Assembly: GCA_964429695.1 (NCBI GenBank)
Contig: CAYSCS010000073.1
Coordinates: 84,679 to 148,678, forward strand
DNA: 64,000 nt
Source of the DNA: CAYSCS01 sp964429695
GTDB lineage: Bacteria; Acidobacteriota; Aminicenantia; Aminicenantales; Aminicenantaceae
Direction: 5' to 3'
The notes below the pieces were generated by a model. That model was not told the origin of the DNA and made no database searches. It saw nothing but the letters and a program-made list of their open reading frames with translations. Shown here one piece after another: positions 17,056-24,441 of the stretch. A program made the translations under genes and the position numbers. Each line of letters begins with the position of its first letter. Positions within the stretch are counted from its first letter, which is position 1.

Positions 17056-18309
17056 TTACTCCTTTGCCTGAATGCTGTGCCTTGTGTAGTCGAAATAGAT
17101 TTTCCCCTCGATTATGGTCATCAGGCATTTCGAGGTTGAATCGAGAGGATGTTTATCGAAAACAGCCACATCTCCATCTTTCCCTACCTCCAGGCTTCCT
17201 ATTCTTTCCTCCATCTCCAGGGTCTTAGCTGGGTTTATGGTTATCATCTTTAAAACTTCTTCCTCCGGGATGTCGTTGTATTTTAAGACTTTTGCCGCAT
17301 TCAGGTATAAATAGCGTCCTTCATCATCGCTATCAGAATTGATGACAATGTTTACTCCTGCATCATACATGATTTTAAATCCATAGGGACAGCCGTCATA
17401 GCTTTCGTCCTTAAACCCCCACCAATCAACCCATCCACCGTAGGAGACACCAGCCTCAGCAATTATATCAGCCACCTTGTAGCCATCTATGCAGTGACTG
17501 AGCTGTTTGAGCTCTATTCCAAATTCTTTGCAGAAGTTGATGATCCAGACTATCTCATCTGCTCTGTAGGTGTGGCAGTCAACGGCAAGTTTCTTCTCCA
17601 GGACAAGTTTCAACGTTTCCATTTTTAAGTCCTTTTTTGGGGGTTTTACGTTTTTTTTACCTGAAGCCAAAGCTTTCTCGTATTCATCCCATTTGTTTTT
17701 GTATTCCTGTGCCTCAAGAAATGCCTTGCGCATAAGATAGGCATTTCCCATTCGGGTTGAGGGCATTTGACCTTTCTCCTTCCCGTAGACCCGCTTTGGA
17801 TTTTCTCCGAGAGCCATCTTAAGTTGATGCCTAACTCCCTTGACAATCATCTCTTCTACTGGGCAGTTGTATTTAAGCTTTATGGTCACGTTTACTCCTC
17901 CTATGACGTTGGCGCTTCCGTGCATCGTCTTGACCGTGGTTACTCCTCCTGCGAGTGTGGTAAAGATGTTCTCTGAGTCAGGGTCGAGTGCCTCCTTCAT
18001 CCATACCTGCGGAGTCACAGGGTCTGTCATTTCATTCACATCTTCAAAATCGAAGGCGATATGGGAATGGGAGTCAACAATCCCGGGCATGACAAACTTT
18101 CCCGTGCAATCTATTATTTCCATACCCGGGGGAATGGAAATGTCTTTTCCTATGGCCTCTATTTTTCCTCCCTTAATTACCAGGATGCCATTTTCAATGA
18201 CACCATGAGTAACGGTGAGCAATGTTCCTCCTTTGAGAACGAGGTCTTGGGAGATTAAAAGGGAGGAGAGTACAAAGAAGAGTAGAAAAAATGATGCCTT
18301 TTTTTTCAT
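17056..18309 (-). CDS. Exported metal-dependent amidohydrolase
   Basis: 417 residues with a signal peptide (ASFFLLFFVLSSLLISQ). Metal-binding signature MPGIVDSHSH has H81 and H83. Further family blocks are LAGGVTTVKTMHGSANVIGG, a possible third ligand in DCHTYRADE, HCIDGYKVADII, the aspartate in VINSDSDDEGR, and the C-terminal INPAKTLEMEERIGSLEVGKDGDVAVF. Related proteins hydrolyse C-N bonds of amides, hydantoins or dipeptides; periplasmic members in Acidobacteria-like genomes often come in pairs. Substrate cannot be read. The gene is first of a two-gene unit with 15688-17052, and dispersed repeat copy B sits about 50 bp upstream. Confidence 0.82.
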   Translation of the reverse strand: MKKKASFFLLFFVLSSLLISQDLVLKGGTLLTVTHGVIENGILVIKGGKIEAIGKDISIPPGMEIIDCTGKFVMPGIVDSHSHIAFDFEDVNEMTDPVTPQVWMKEALDPDSENIFTTLAGGVTTVKTMHGSANVIGGVNVTIKLKYNCPVEEMIVKGVRHQLKMALGENPKRVYGKEKGQMPSTRMGNAYLMRKAFLEAQEYKNKWDEYEKALASGKKNVKPPKKDLKMETLKLVLEKKLAVDCHTYRADEIVWIINFCKEFGIELKQLSHCIDGYKVADIIAEAGVSYGGWVDWWGFKDESYDGCPYGFKIMYDAGVNIVINSDSDDEGRYLYLNAAKVLKYNDIPEEEVLKMITINPAKTLEMEERIGSLEVGKDGDVAVFDKHPLDSTSKCLMTIIEGKIYFDYTRHSIQAKE

Positions 18310-18359
18310 CTTTTAGTCCTCTTTCCTGGATTTTGTGTTAGTAAACCTGAAAATTAAAG

Positions 18360-18520
18360 ACCTCAGAAAGCCTATAGAGAGGCTTTAGATGAGGAATTTT
18401 AAAGCGAAAATGAAAATAAGAACCTCCTCTCTTGCTGATATTCACCTAGCTTCTTCCATAATAACTCGTTCGTTCTGAATTTCATCCTTAATTCCCTGAA
18501 AATCTCTTTTTTATCTCTTT
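18360..18520. repeat. Dispersed intergenic repeat, copy B
   Basis: The copy reads CTCAGAAAGCCTATAGAG then AGGCTTTAGATGAGG, with AAGCCT and AGGCTT able to pair. It ends in CCTTAATTCCCTGAAAAT and CTCTTTTTT as in copy A. Placement is also the same as in copy A: between the end of one minus-strand gene and the start of another. Confidence 0.6.
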
Positions 18521-18656
18521 TTTACTTTTTTACCCACAGCAGAACTACTTTGCAACTTTTTTTAATATAAGGGATTATCTTCTCCTGGATATGATATTGA
18601 TATGATATTGGATTTTTAAATAAAAAAAATTTTGTTTTTATTAAATTTTAAAGGAG

Positions 18657-18692
18657 AAAGGGGAAACCCCTTTTTCAAAGGGTTTCCCCTTT
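18657..18692 (-). terminator. Rho-independent terminator of the TonB receptor gene
   Basis: AAAGGGGAAACCC (18657-18669) and GGGTTTCCCCTTT (18680-18692) form a perfect 13-bp stem with a 10-nt loop. It lies just past the minus-strand stop at 18710, and a T-rich tract follows on that strand. Confidence 0.85.
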
Positions 18693-18709
18693 TTGAGTTC
18701 AACTTTCAC

Positions 18710-21700
18710 TTAGAACATGAATCTCAGCGATATCTGGGCTATTCTTTCTCCGTACTTTCTTGCCACCTCACCGAAGTTTGCCAGGCCCCACTGTGTTTCA
18801 GGAAGCGCCCAGAACTGGCTCTTGAGCAGGTTGAAGCAATCCAGGATGAGCTGGAAGTTATAGTCTCTTGCGCCTACAGGAATGGTGAAGTTCTTCTGGA
18901 GAGAAATGTCGATGTTGTATGTCGGATACCAAGTGAAGGCATTCTTGGGAAGGAGCCTCTGGTTGTAGTAGCTCATGTCTTTTACATAAGCGGGTGGATT
19001 TGGCTTTCCGAAATAGCTCGGGTCAAGGTAGGGTTTTCCAGCTTCCCATTTGATGGCATCGTTGTAGTTATCACCTTCTCCTAACCAGAGGGGTCTATCA
19101 CCATACTGACCATCAAGGTTGAAATCTGTGGTGGGGGAGTTTCGACCGTAGACACTGAAGCGACGACCAGAGGTCACGTGATAAGAGACTCCAAGCTGCC
19201 AGCCGCCAATTACCCGCTTCAGGAACCAGTTCTCTGACTCTCTGAAGAAGGGAAGCTCATACACCAGTCCGCCCACAACACGGTGACGGTGGTCGTAGTC
19301 GGCGTAGCCATAATCGAGGTCCCAATTTTCGATGCTTGTCTGGATGACGATACCCTGATAGATTGAGGAATAGTCTTTAGCCACTCCATAAGTGTAAGCT
19401 GTGTACCAGGACCAGCCTTTAGAGAACCTCTTGTTGAGGATTACCTGGAGGCCGTGGTAGTTGGATTTGAAGCTATTCGTTCTGAAGTTTCCGTCTCTGA
19501 TGTTGATGTAGGGATTAATTCCATCTTCTCTGCCATCCACCCTGTCGCCTGTGTATCTGTTGATGCGCATGATTCCGCCGATTCTTCTTCCCGCAGAGCC
19601 TGTATAGTCAACCTCGAGGCTAAAATTCGGACCGAGCTCCCTCTGAATCCCGACCATCCAGTTGTGAGCCATTTGAGGCTTGAGGTTGGGGTCCATCCAT
19701 CTCAGGGAAATCCTCACTGTGCGTGCAGCCTCAACAGGAATCGTGGCGGGCATTGTGGCGTAAAAGGTTGCTGTTCCACCCCACGGGCTTCCCAGGAAGG
19801 AGTTGAAGGCAAAGTCAGGATAGTTGAAGCGGTCATTTTCATAGGAGCGGTTCATCTGCCTGTCGTAGGAGATTCCATATCCTGCCCTGAAGGACGTTTT
19901 CCCATCACCTGTGAGGTCATAGGCGAGGCTGAGCTTGGGGGCGAAGTTTCCGTAGTAGTTATTCCAGACGCCTTTTCCCATGAGTTCACGACCATCGAAG
20001 ATAGTGTAGCGTATCCCTTCCTCGTTCCATTCTCCCTCGATCAATTCGCCACTTTCAAAGCCACGCTGGGTGCCGAAAGCAGGCTGTGAGATTCCCTTTC
20101 CGGAGTATTCTTCAGGCACAGAGTAGAATTCCCATCTCAGTCCATAAGAGAAAGTCAGCCTTCCCGTCACCCTCCATTCATCCTGAGCGAAGAGCCCTAT
20201 TTCATAGCCTCTCCATTTTCTTGCTGTCAGCCCAAAGCCTGTCTTCCACTCTCCTCTTGGGTCTCCAGGAAGGTAGGGATTTTCATCGTTTTGAGGAGGG
20301 TCAGCGCCGATGATTAAATAAGCGGCAGGGTCATTTCTGAGCCAAGCAAGCCCGTCATCGAAGATGTAGTAGCCGTTGACGAGAGCATCGAAGGAGGAAT
20401 TCACCGTCCAGTATCTGAACTCCCCTCCGAATTTCAAGCTATGATCGCCTGACTGCAGGTTCAGCACATCGACCAACTGATAGGTGTTGTTGATCTGGGT
20501 CATGGGATATCCGGGGTCACCCACGGGAAGAAGCTCGTCTCCGAAGGCAAAATAGGCGATATCCGGGTCCTGGGTTTTCCACTCCCAGTTATCGCGGTGA
20601 TAACCCAGCCTTACTTCGTTGTAGACTGTGGGGCTAAAGATATGGAGCCAGTTCAGCCCTCCGGTGTGGAAGCTGAAGGGTTGTTCGAGCTGTTTTCCGG
20701 GCGTCCAGTAATAGCCGCTATAACCGAACCCACTTTTATATTCGCGGAAGTTATACATCCAGCGGAAGGCAACTCGGTCTTTTTCGCTGAAGATGTGGTC
20801 GATCTTCAATCCTCCCATGTAGCTTCTGAAATTGTCAGTGTAGGTGAGGGCTGCTCTCCCGTAGTCAGCCACTCCGTCACCATTTTTATCGACGAAGCTA
20901 TAGGTTGGAACAGGATAGGCTGACTGGTATTTGTCGAAGAAAGCTTTAGCCGTTCCTGTGGCAGTGGCTATTGCTTCAGGAGTGAGGAAGTAGGCAGTGG
21001 TCACATTATCGATCTCCTGATTTATTCCCTCGAAGGTGGCAAAGAAGAAGGTCTTATCCTTGATTATCGGTCCGCCGAGTGTTCCCCCGTACTGGTAGCG
21101 GAGATAAGGAGCCCTTTCCCCTGTCAGCCAGTCTGCTGACCTGAAGAAGGAGCTATCTCCTCTGTAGAACATCCAGCCGCTTCCATGGAGCTCATTTGTT
21201 CCCGATTTCATGACCACATTCAGGATTCCTCCTACGTTTCTTCCATATTCGGCATTGAAATTGTTGGTGATGAGCCTGAATTCCTGGATTGATTCAGGGG
21301 GGAGGAGGGTAGTTTCCATGGTGTTATCGGTCATGTCGTTGTTGTTTAGTCCATCGAGCATGTAATTGTTGGACTCCCCTCTCATCCCGTTGATGGCAAA
21401 GCCCGTGGTGGCACCGATGATTGGTGCATCGGGCTGGACTCCAGGAGCATACTGCATGAGATGGAGGTAATTTCTGTTCTGCTGGGGATAGCTGAGGAGC
21501 TCCTTCTCGGTCATTACCGTGGAGACTTCAGAGCGGGTCGTCTCGACGATGGGTGTTTCACCGATGACGGTCACCTCTTCTTCGATTGCGCCCATTTCGA
21601 GCTGGAGGTCGACCCTTGTCATTGCTCCTGAAAAAAGCTCCAGTCCCTTTCTGACTGTGGTTTTAAAACCTTCGAGCTTGGCAGTCATCTCATAGAAGCC

Positions 21701-21925
21701 ACGGGGAAGCCTTTCTAACCTGTATCTTCCGCTCTCGTTGGTGATTGTGCTCTGGGTTAACCCTGTCTTTACATTCCGCACTGTTACCTCTACCCCAGGA
21801 AGCGGGTTTCCTTCTTCATCTGTCACTGTACCCACAAAAGTCCCCAGTTCACCGGTTTGCGAATAGGTGAAAGAAATAAGAAGGGTTAAGAGAAGGATTA
21901 GAAAAGGAATTCTTTTTAATCTCAA
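18710..21925 (-). CDS. TonB-dependent outer-membrane receptor with N-terminal regulatory-like domain (1)
   Basis: 1071 residues. A signal peptide (IPFLILLLTLLISFTYS) is followed at ~27-115 by a CarboxypepD_reg domain (FVGTVTDEEGNPLPGVEVTV; GRYRLERLPRGFYEM). The stretch EEEVTVIGETPIVE resembles a TonB box, and the plug follows (INGMRGESNNYMLDGLNNND). The beta-barrel ends in the aromatic SLRFMF typical of BamA-assembled porins. Start is TTG 21925: the AGGAGG seven bases upstream fits only this codon, and the nearby ATG is out of frame. It is a large Oar/SusC-like importer for an unknown oligomer or peptide. Its leader carries a sigma-54 promoter and paired palindromes shared with the second receptor. 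Confidence 0.9.
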   Translation of the reverse strand: MRLKRIPFLILLLTLLISFTYSQTGELGTFVGTVTDEEGNPLPGVEVTVRNVKTGLTQSTITNESGRYRLERLPRGFYEMTAKLEGFKTTVRKGLELFSGAMTRVDLQLEMGAIEEEVTVIGETPIVETTRSEVSTVMTEKELLSYPQQNRNYLHLMQYAPGVQPDAPIIGATTGFAINGMRGESNNYMLDGLNNNDMTDNTMETTLLPPESIQEFRLITNNFNAEYGRNVGGILNVVMKSGTNELHGSGWMFYRGDSSFFRSADWLTGERAPYLRYQYGGTLGGPIIKDKTFFFATFEGINQEIDNVTTAYFLTPEAIATATGTAKAFFDKYQSAYPVPTYSFVDKNGDGVADYGRAALTYTDNFRSYMGGLKIDHIFSEKDRVAFRWMYNFREYKSGFGYSGYYWTPGKQLEQPFSFHTGGLNWLHIFSPTVYNEVRLGYHRDNWEWKTQDPDIAYFAFGDELLPVGDPGYPMTQINNTYQLVDVLNLQSGDHSLKFGGEFRYWTVNSSFDALVNGYYIFDDGLAWLRNDPAAYLIIGADPPQNDENPYLPGDPRGEWKTGFGLTARKWRGYEIGLFAQDEWRVTGRLTFSYGLRWEFYSVPEEYSGKGISQPAFGTQRGFESGELIEGEWNEEGIRYTIFDGRELMGKGVWNNYYGNFAPKLSLAYDLTGDGKTSFRAGYGISYDRQMNRSYENDRFNYPDFAFNSFLGSPWGGTATFYATMPATIPVEAARTVRISLRWMDPNLKPQMAHNWMVGIQRELGPNFSLEVDYTGSAGRRIGGIMRINRYTGDRVDGREDGINPYINIRDGNFRTNSFKSNYHGLQVILNKRFSKGWSWYTAYTYGVAKDYSSIYQGIVIQTSIENWDLDYGYADYDHRHRVVGGLVYELPFFRESENWFLKRVIGGWQLGVSYHVTSGRRFSVYGRNSPTTDFNLDGQYGDRPLWLGEGDNYNDAIKWEAGKPYLDPSYFGKPNPPAYVKDMSYYNQRLLPKNAFTWYPTYNIDISLQKNFTIPVGARDYNFQLILDCFNLLKSQFWALPETQWGLANFGEVARKYGERIAQISLRFMF

Positions 21926-21969
21926 TTCATCCCTCCTTTAAGTTGAAGATAAATTTAAAAATTTTCCCT

Positions 21970-22049
21970 CGGGAAATGGAATTTTTTTTATTTCCCATAT
22001 TTCCCGAACCCATTTCTTAGATTCATCTCTTTCCTTCCTTCCACCTCCT
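21970..22049 (-). promoter_or_regulatory. Leader of receptor 1: hairpin, purine-rich tract and possible 12-codon leader peptide
   Basis: CGGGAAAT at 21970-21977 pairs with ATTTCCCG at 21999-22006, with an alternative inner arm at 21990-21996. Upstream on the minus strand is an AGGAGG tract at 22044-22049 and an ATG at 22026 that opens 12 codons ending at 21988, within the hairpin. The receptor leader at 33.3-33.5 kb has a comparable purine-rich tract and hairpin. A role in post-initiation control is possible. Confidence 0.35.
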
Positions 22050-22096
22050 TTCTTTGAAATTTTTTTTAATTTTAACAAAACCTTCCTCTTTGTCAA

Positions 22097-22113
22097 TAGC
22101 AATTTTTATGCCA
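22097..22113 (-). promoter_or_regulatory. Sigma-54 (-24/-12) promoter of TonB receptor 1
   Basis: On the minus strand the sequence reads TGGCATAAAAATTGCTA. GG (-24) and GC (-12) are exactly 10 bases apart, matching the consensus TGGCAC-N5-TTGCW. Transcription would start near 22087. Just downstream TTGACA-N16-TAAAAT could serve as an additional sigma-70 promoter. Confidence 0.72.
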
Positions 22114-22196
22114 ATTTCAGACTTATGTCTTCTTTTTGTAATCTATTAGAAATGAATGGGTTATAAATAGGGCTTATTTCGTTTAATTAATTTTTA

Positions 22197-22229
22197 TCCA
22201 AAAAATTGGATTTTATTCAAAATTTTGGA
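22197..22229. promoter_or_regulatory. Paired palindromic activator boxes upstream of receptor 1
   Basis: Box 1 TCCAAAAAATTGGA (22197-22210) and box 2 TTCAAAATTTTGGA (22216-22229) lie 19 bp apart start to start. Their centre is ~113 bp upstream of the -12 element, a normal position for a sigma-54 enhancer-binding protein. The same two boxes occur at 33568-33601. Confidence 0.65.
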
Positions 22230-22236
22230 TTTTGGG

Positions 22237-24405
22237 TCATTGTTTTTTAAGTCTGGCTTCCCATTCTTGGAGTGCCTTTTTTGCCCTCTTCTTTCTTAGA
22301 GTCTCACCCTCCCTTGTCGTCTCTAAATACAATCTCAAGTATTCGATGGCTTTCTTTAACTCTCCTGTTTTTTCCAGAAAAACGGCATAATCAAAATAGG
22401 TTATGGGTGAAGGACTGAGCTCGACTGCCCTTCTAAAGTTTCCTCCTGCCTCATCAAGCTTTCCGAGAGAATCATACACCAATCCCAGTTCATGGTAGAT
22501 GGACCCCTCATCAGGGTATTTTGCTTTCAGGTTTAAAAAGATGTTTAATGCTTCCTTATTTTCGCCCAGGGCAGAAAGACAGTTGCCATATCTGAATTGC
22601 AAGACTTTATTTTCTGGTTCAACTTCCATGGCTTTCTCGAAGTAGGGTAATGCCTCCTCCCATTCTCTCATCTGCCAGTGAATTGTTCCCCTTATGAAGA
22701 GGGCGTCGAATTCATAAGGATTTATTTCTAAGATTTTCCCGCAGGTTTCTCTGGTTTCTTCTATTTTTCCTGCCCTTAGCTCAAAGAACATCAATCGCGA
22801 GAGGATGATCAGCGAAGAAGGGATTTTTTCTAGGCCTCTTTCAAGAGTCTTGATGGCCTCTTCCATTCTCTTCATTTTCTCGTAGGCAAGTGCGAGGTAA
22901 ACATAATTCCAGGCAACTTCAGGATTTTCAAGGATTAGTTTTTCATAGATTTTTGCAGCATCGCTGAAATTTCCCTCCGCTTCGAGCCTTTTTGCAAGGT
23001 AATAGAGACGATATTCCTCAATTTTATCTTTTGGGTCAGGAAGCTTTCCTTTTAAGGGAAGAGTTGAGGGCTCTCCTCCCAAATACCCCAGAGAGCGAAG
23101 CCTTTCTTGCTCTTCTCTTGATAATCTCCTTAAAGGCTCTTTCGTTTTTGATGAATACTGGTCTATTATTTTTTCTAATCTATTTTTCATGGAGAAAGAA
23201 ATTTTTTCTTCCTCGCCGGAGACATTTTTGTTCTCTTCAGGGTCGTTTTTTAGATTATACAATTCAGGCCGGGGGGCATGAATGTATTTCCATTGCCCCT
23301 CAACTATCCCCACAAGCTCTGACCAGCCGAAATTTTCCTTAGGAGAGAAGGTTTCGATGTAGGTAGGGAGGTCTTCTTTTTTCTTTAAAGTTATAAAGGG
23401 AAAAAGGCTTTCTCCTTGGGAAGCTGTCTTTTTTTTAATCTTGAGGAAGTCAAGAATAGTGGGCATGAGGTCGATCAAGCGCACCCTCTTTTCAATCACG
23501 AGTCCCTCAGGAAGAAGAGAAGGAGAATACATTATCAAGGGAACTTTAAGCGTGACATCGTAGAGGAAAAGTCCATGTTCAAGCTCTCCCTTTTCCCCAA
23601 AAGCCTCACCATGGTCACCGACAAGAATCATCAGGCTGCGCCCCAGGAGGTGCTTTTCTTCCAGTTTTTCAACTATTTTCCCTACATAAAAATCCATATA
23701 GGAGATTTCTCCATCATATGGATTGTGGATAAACTTTTCCTTGAAAGGAGAGGGAGGATCGTAGGGAGTATGGGGGTCAAAGAAATGAATCCAGGAGAAG
23801 AATTTCTCTTTCGCATTCCTATCAAGCCAGGCTGAAAATGATCTGAATACCTCTTCAGCCCTTCTTTCAGAACGGAAATTTTTGAGAGTTTCATCAGGAG
23901 AAAATTGATCATCATACTCATCAAATCCCTGATCGAGCCCGAAGCGAGAATCGAGTATGAAAGAAGCTATGAAGGCGGCTGTTTTGAACCCTTTTTCTTT
24001 CAGGATTTCTGCGAGAGTCTGATGATTTGAGTCAAGGTGATAGAACCCGTTGTTCCTGACTCTATGGTAGATGGGGTATGTCCCGGTCAGAAGAGAACAG
24101 TGAGAGGGAAGGGTTAATGGGACCTGAGAATAGACGTTCTCAAACTTCACTCCCCGGCGAGCGAGGCTGTCGAGATTTGGAGTCTCTCCTTTTTCGTATC
24201 CATAACATCCTATCCGGTCTGCACGCGTCGTATCCAGGGTGATGAGGATGATGTTTAAATCTTGATTTGGGTTTAGCTTAATTTTTTCCCTTGGAAAGGC
24301 TAAAAGAATTGAAATGCAGGAGAGGAAAACAAGAAGGATAAAATTTGTCTTTTTTCTTCTTGATTCAAGATTCTTGCTTAAAATTGAAGTTTTTCCTCTT
24401 TTCAA
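22237..24405 (-). CDS. Membrane-anchored sulfatase-like hydrolase / TPR fusion (1)
   Basis: 722 residues. An N-terminal anchor (FILLVFLSCISILLAF) is followed at ~48-400 by an alkaline-phosphatase-superfamily domain: ITLDTTRADRIGCYGY with the metal-binding Asp, then VPLTLPSHCSLLTGTYP, FSWIHFFDPHTPYDPP and VGDHGEAFGEKGELEHGLF. At the place where sulfatases carry the Cys/Ser of C/S-x-P-x-R there is Thr98 (T-L-P-S-H). It cannot be converted to formylglycine, so a Thr-nucleophile phosphatase/phosphodiesterase/transferase is more likely than a sulfatase. From ~450 there are about six TPR repeats. It is expected in the periplasm. It starts a possible unit with the next paralogue (gap ~36 bp). Confidence 0.85.
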   Translation of the reverse strand: MKRGKTSILSKNLESRRKKTNFILLVFLSCISILLAFPREKIKLNPNQDLNIILITLDTTRADRIGCYGYEKGETPNLDSLARRGVKFENVYSQVPLTLPSHCSLLTGTYPIYHRVRNNGFYHLDSNHQTLAEILKEKGFKTAAFIASFILDSRFGLDQGFDEYDDQFSPDETLKNFRSERRAEEVFRSFSAWLDRNAKEKFFSWIHFFDPHTPYDPPSPFKEKFIHNPYDGEISYMDFYVGKIVEKLEEKHLLGRSLMILVGDHGEAFGEKGELEHGLFLYDVTLKVPLIMYSPSLLPEGLVIEKRVRLIDLMPTILDFLKIKKKTASQGESLFPFITLKKKEDLPTYIETFSPKENFGWSELVGIVEGQWKYIHAPRPELYNLKNDPEENKNVSGEEEKISFSMKNRLEKIIDQYSSKTKEPLRRLSREEQERLRSLGYLGGEPSTLPLKGKLPDPKDKIEEYRLYYLAKRLEAEGNFSDAAKIYEKLILENPEVAWNYVYLALAYEKMKRMEEAIKTLERGLEKIPSSLIILSRLMFFELRAGKIEETRETCGKILEINPYEFDALFIRGTIHWQMREWEEALPYFEKAMEVEPENKVLQFRYGNCLSALGENKEALNIFLNLKAKYPDEGSIYHELGLVYDSLGKLDEAGGNFRRAVELSPSPITYFDYAVFLEKTGELKKAIEYLRLYLETTREGETLRKKRAKKALQEWEARLKKQ

Positions 24406-24441
24406 GGTCTTTACCTTTTCAATTTAGTAGCAGAGCGAGAT

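Noticed and set aside
19454..20089. 211-codon frame on the plus strand
   Set aside because: Antisense to the barrel of TonB receptor 1; no start signals and no family features.
22237..24405. Plain annotation as arylsulfatase
   Set aside because: The C/S-x-P-x-R maturation signature is absent in all three copies; Thr stands at the nucleophile position.
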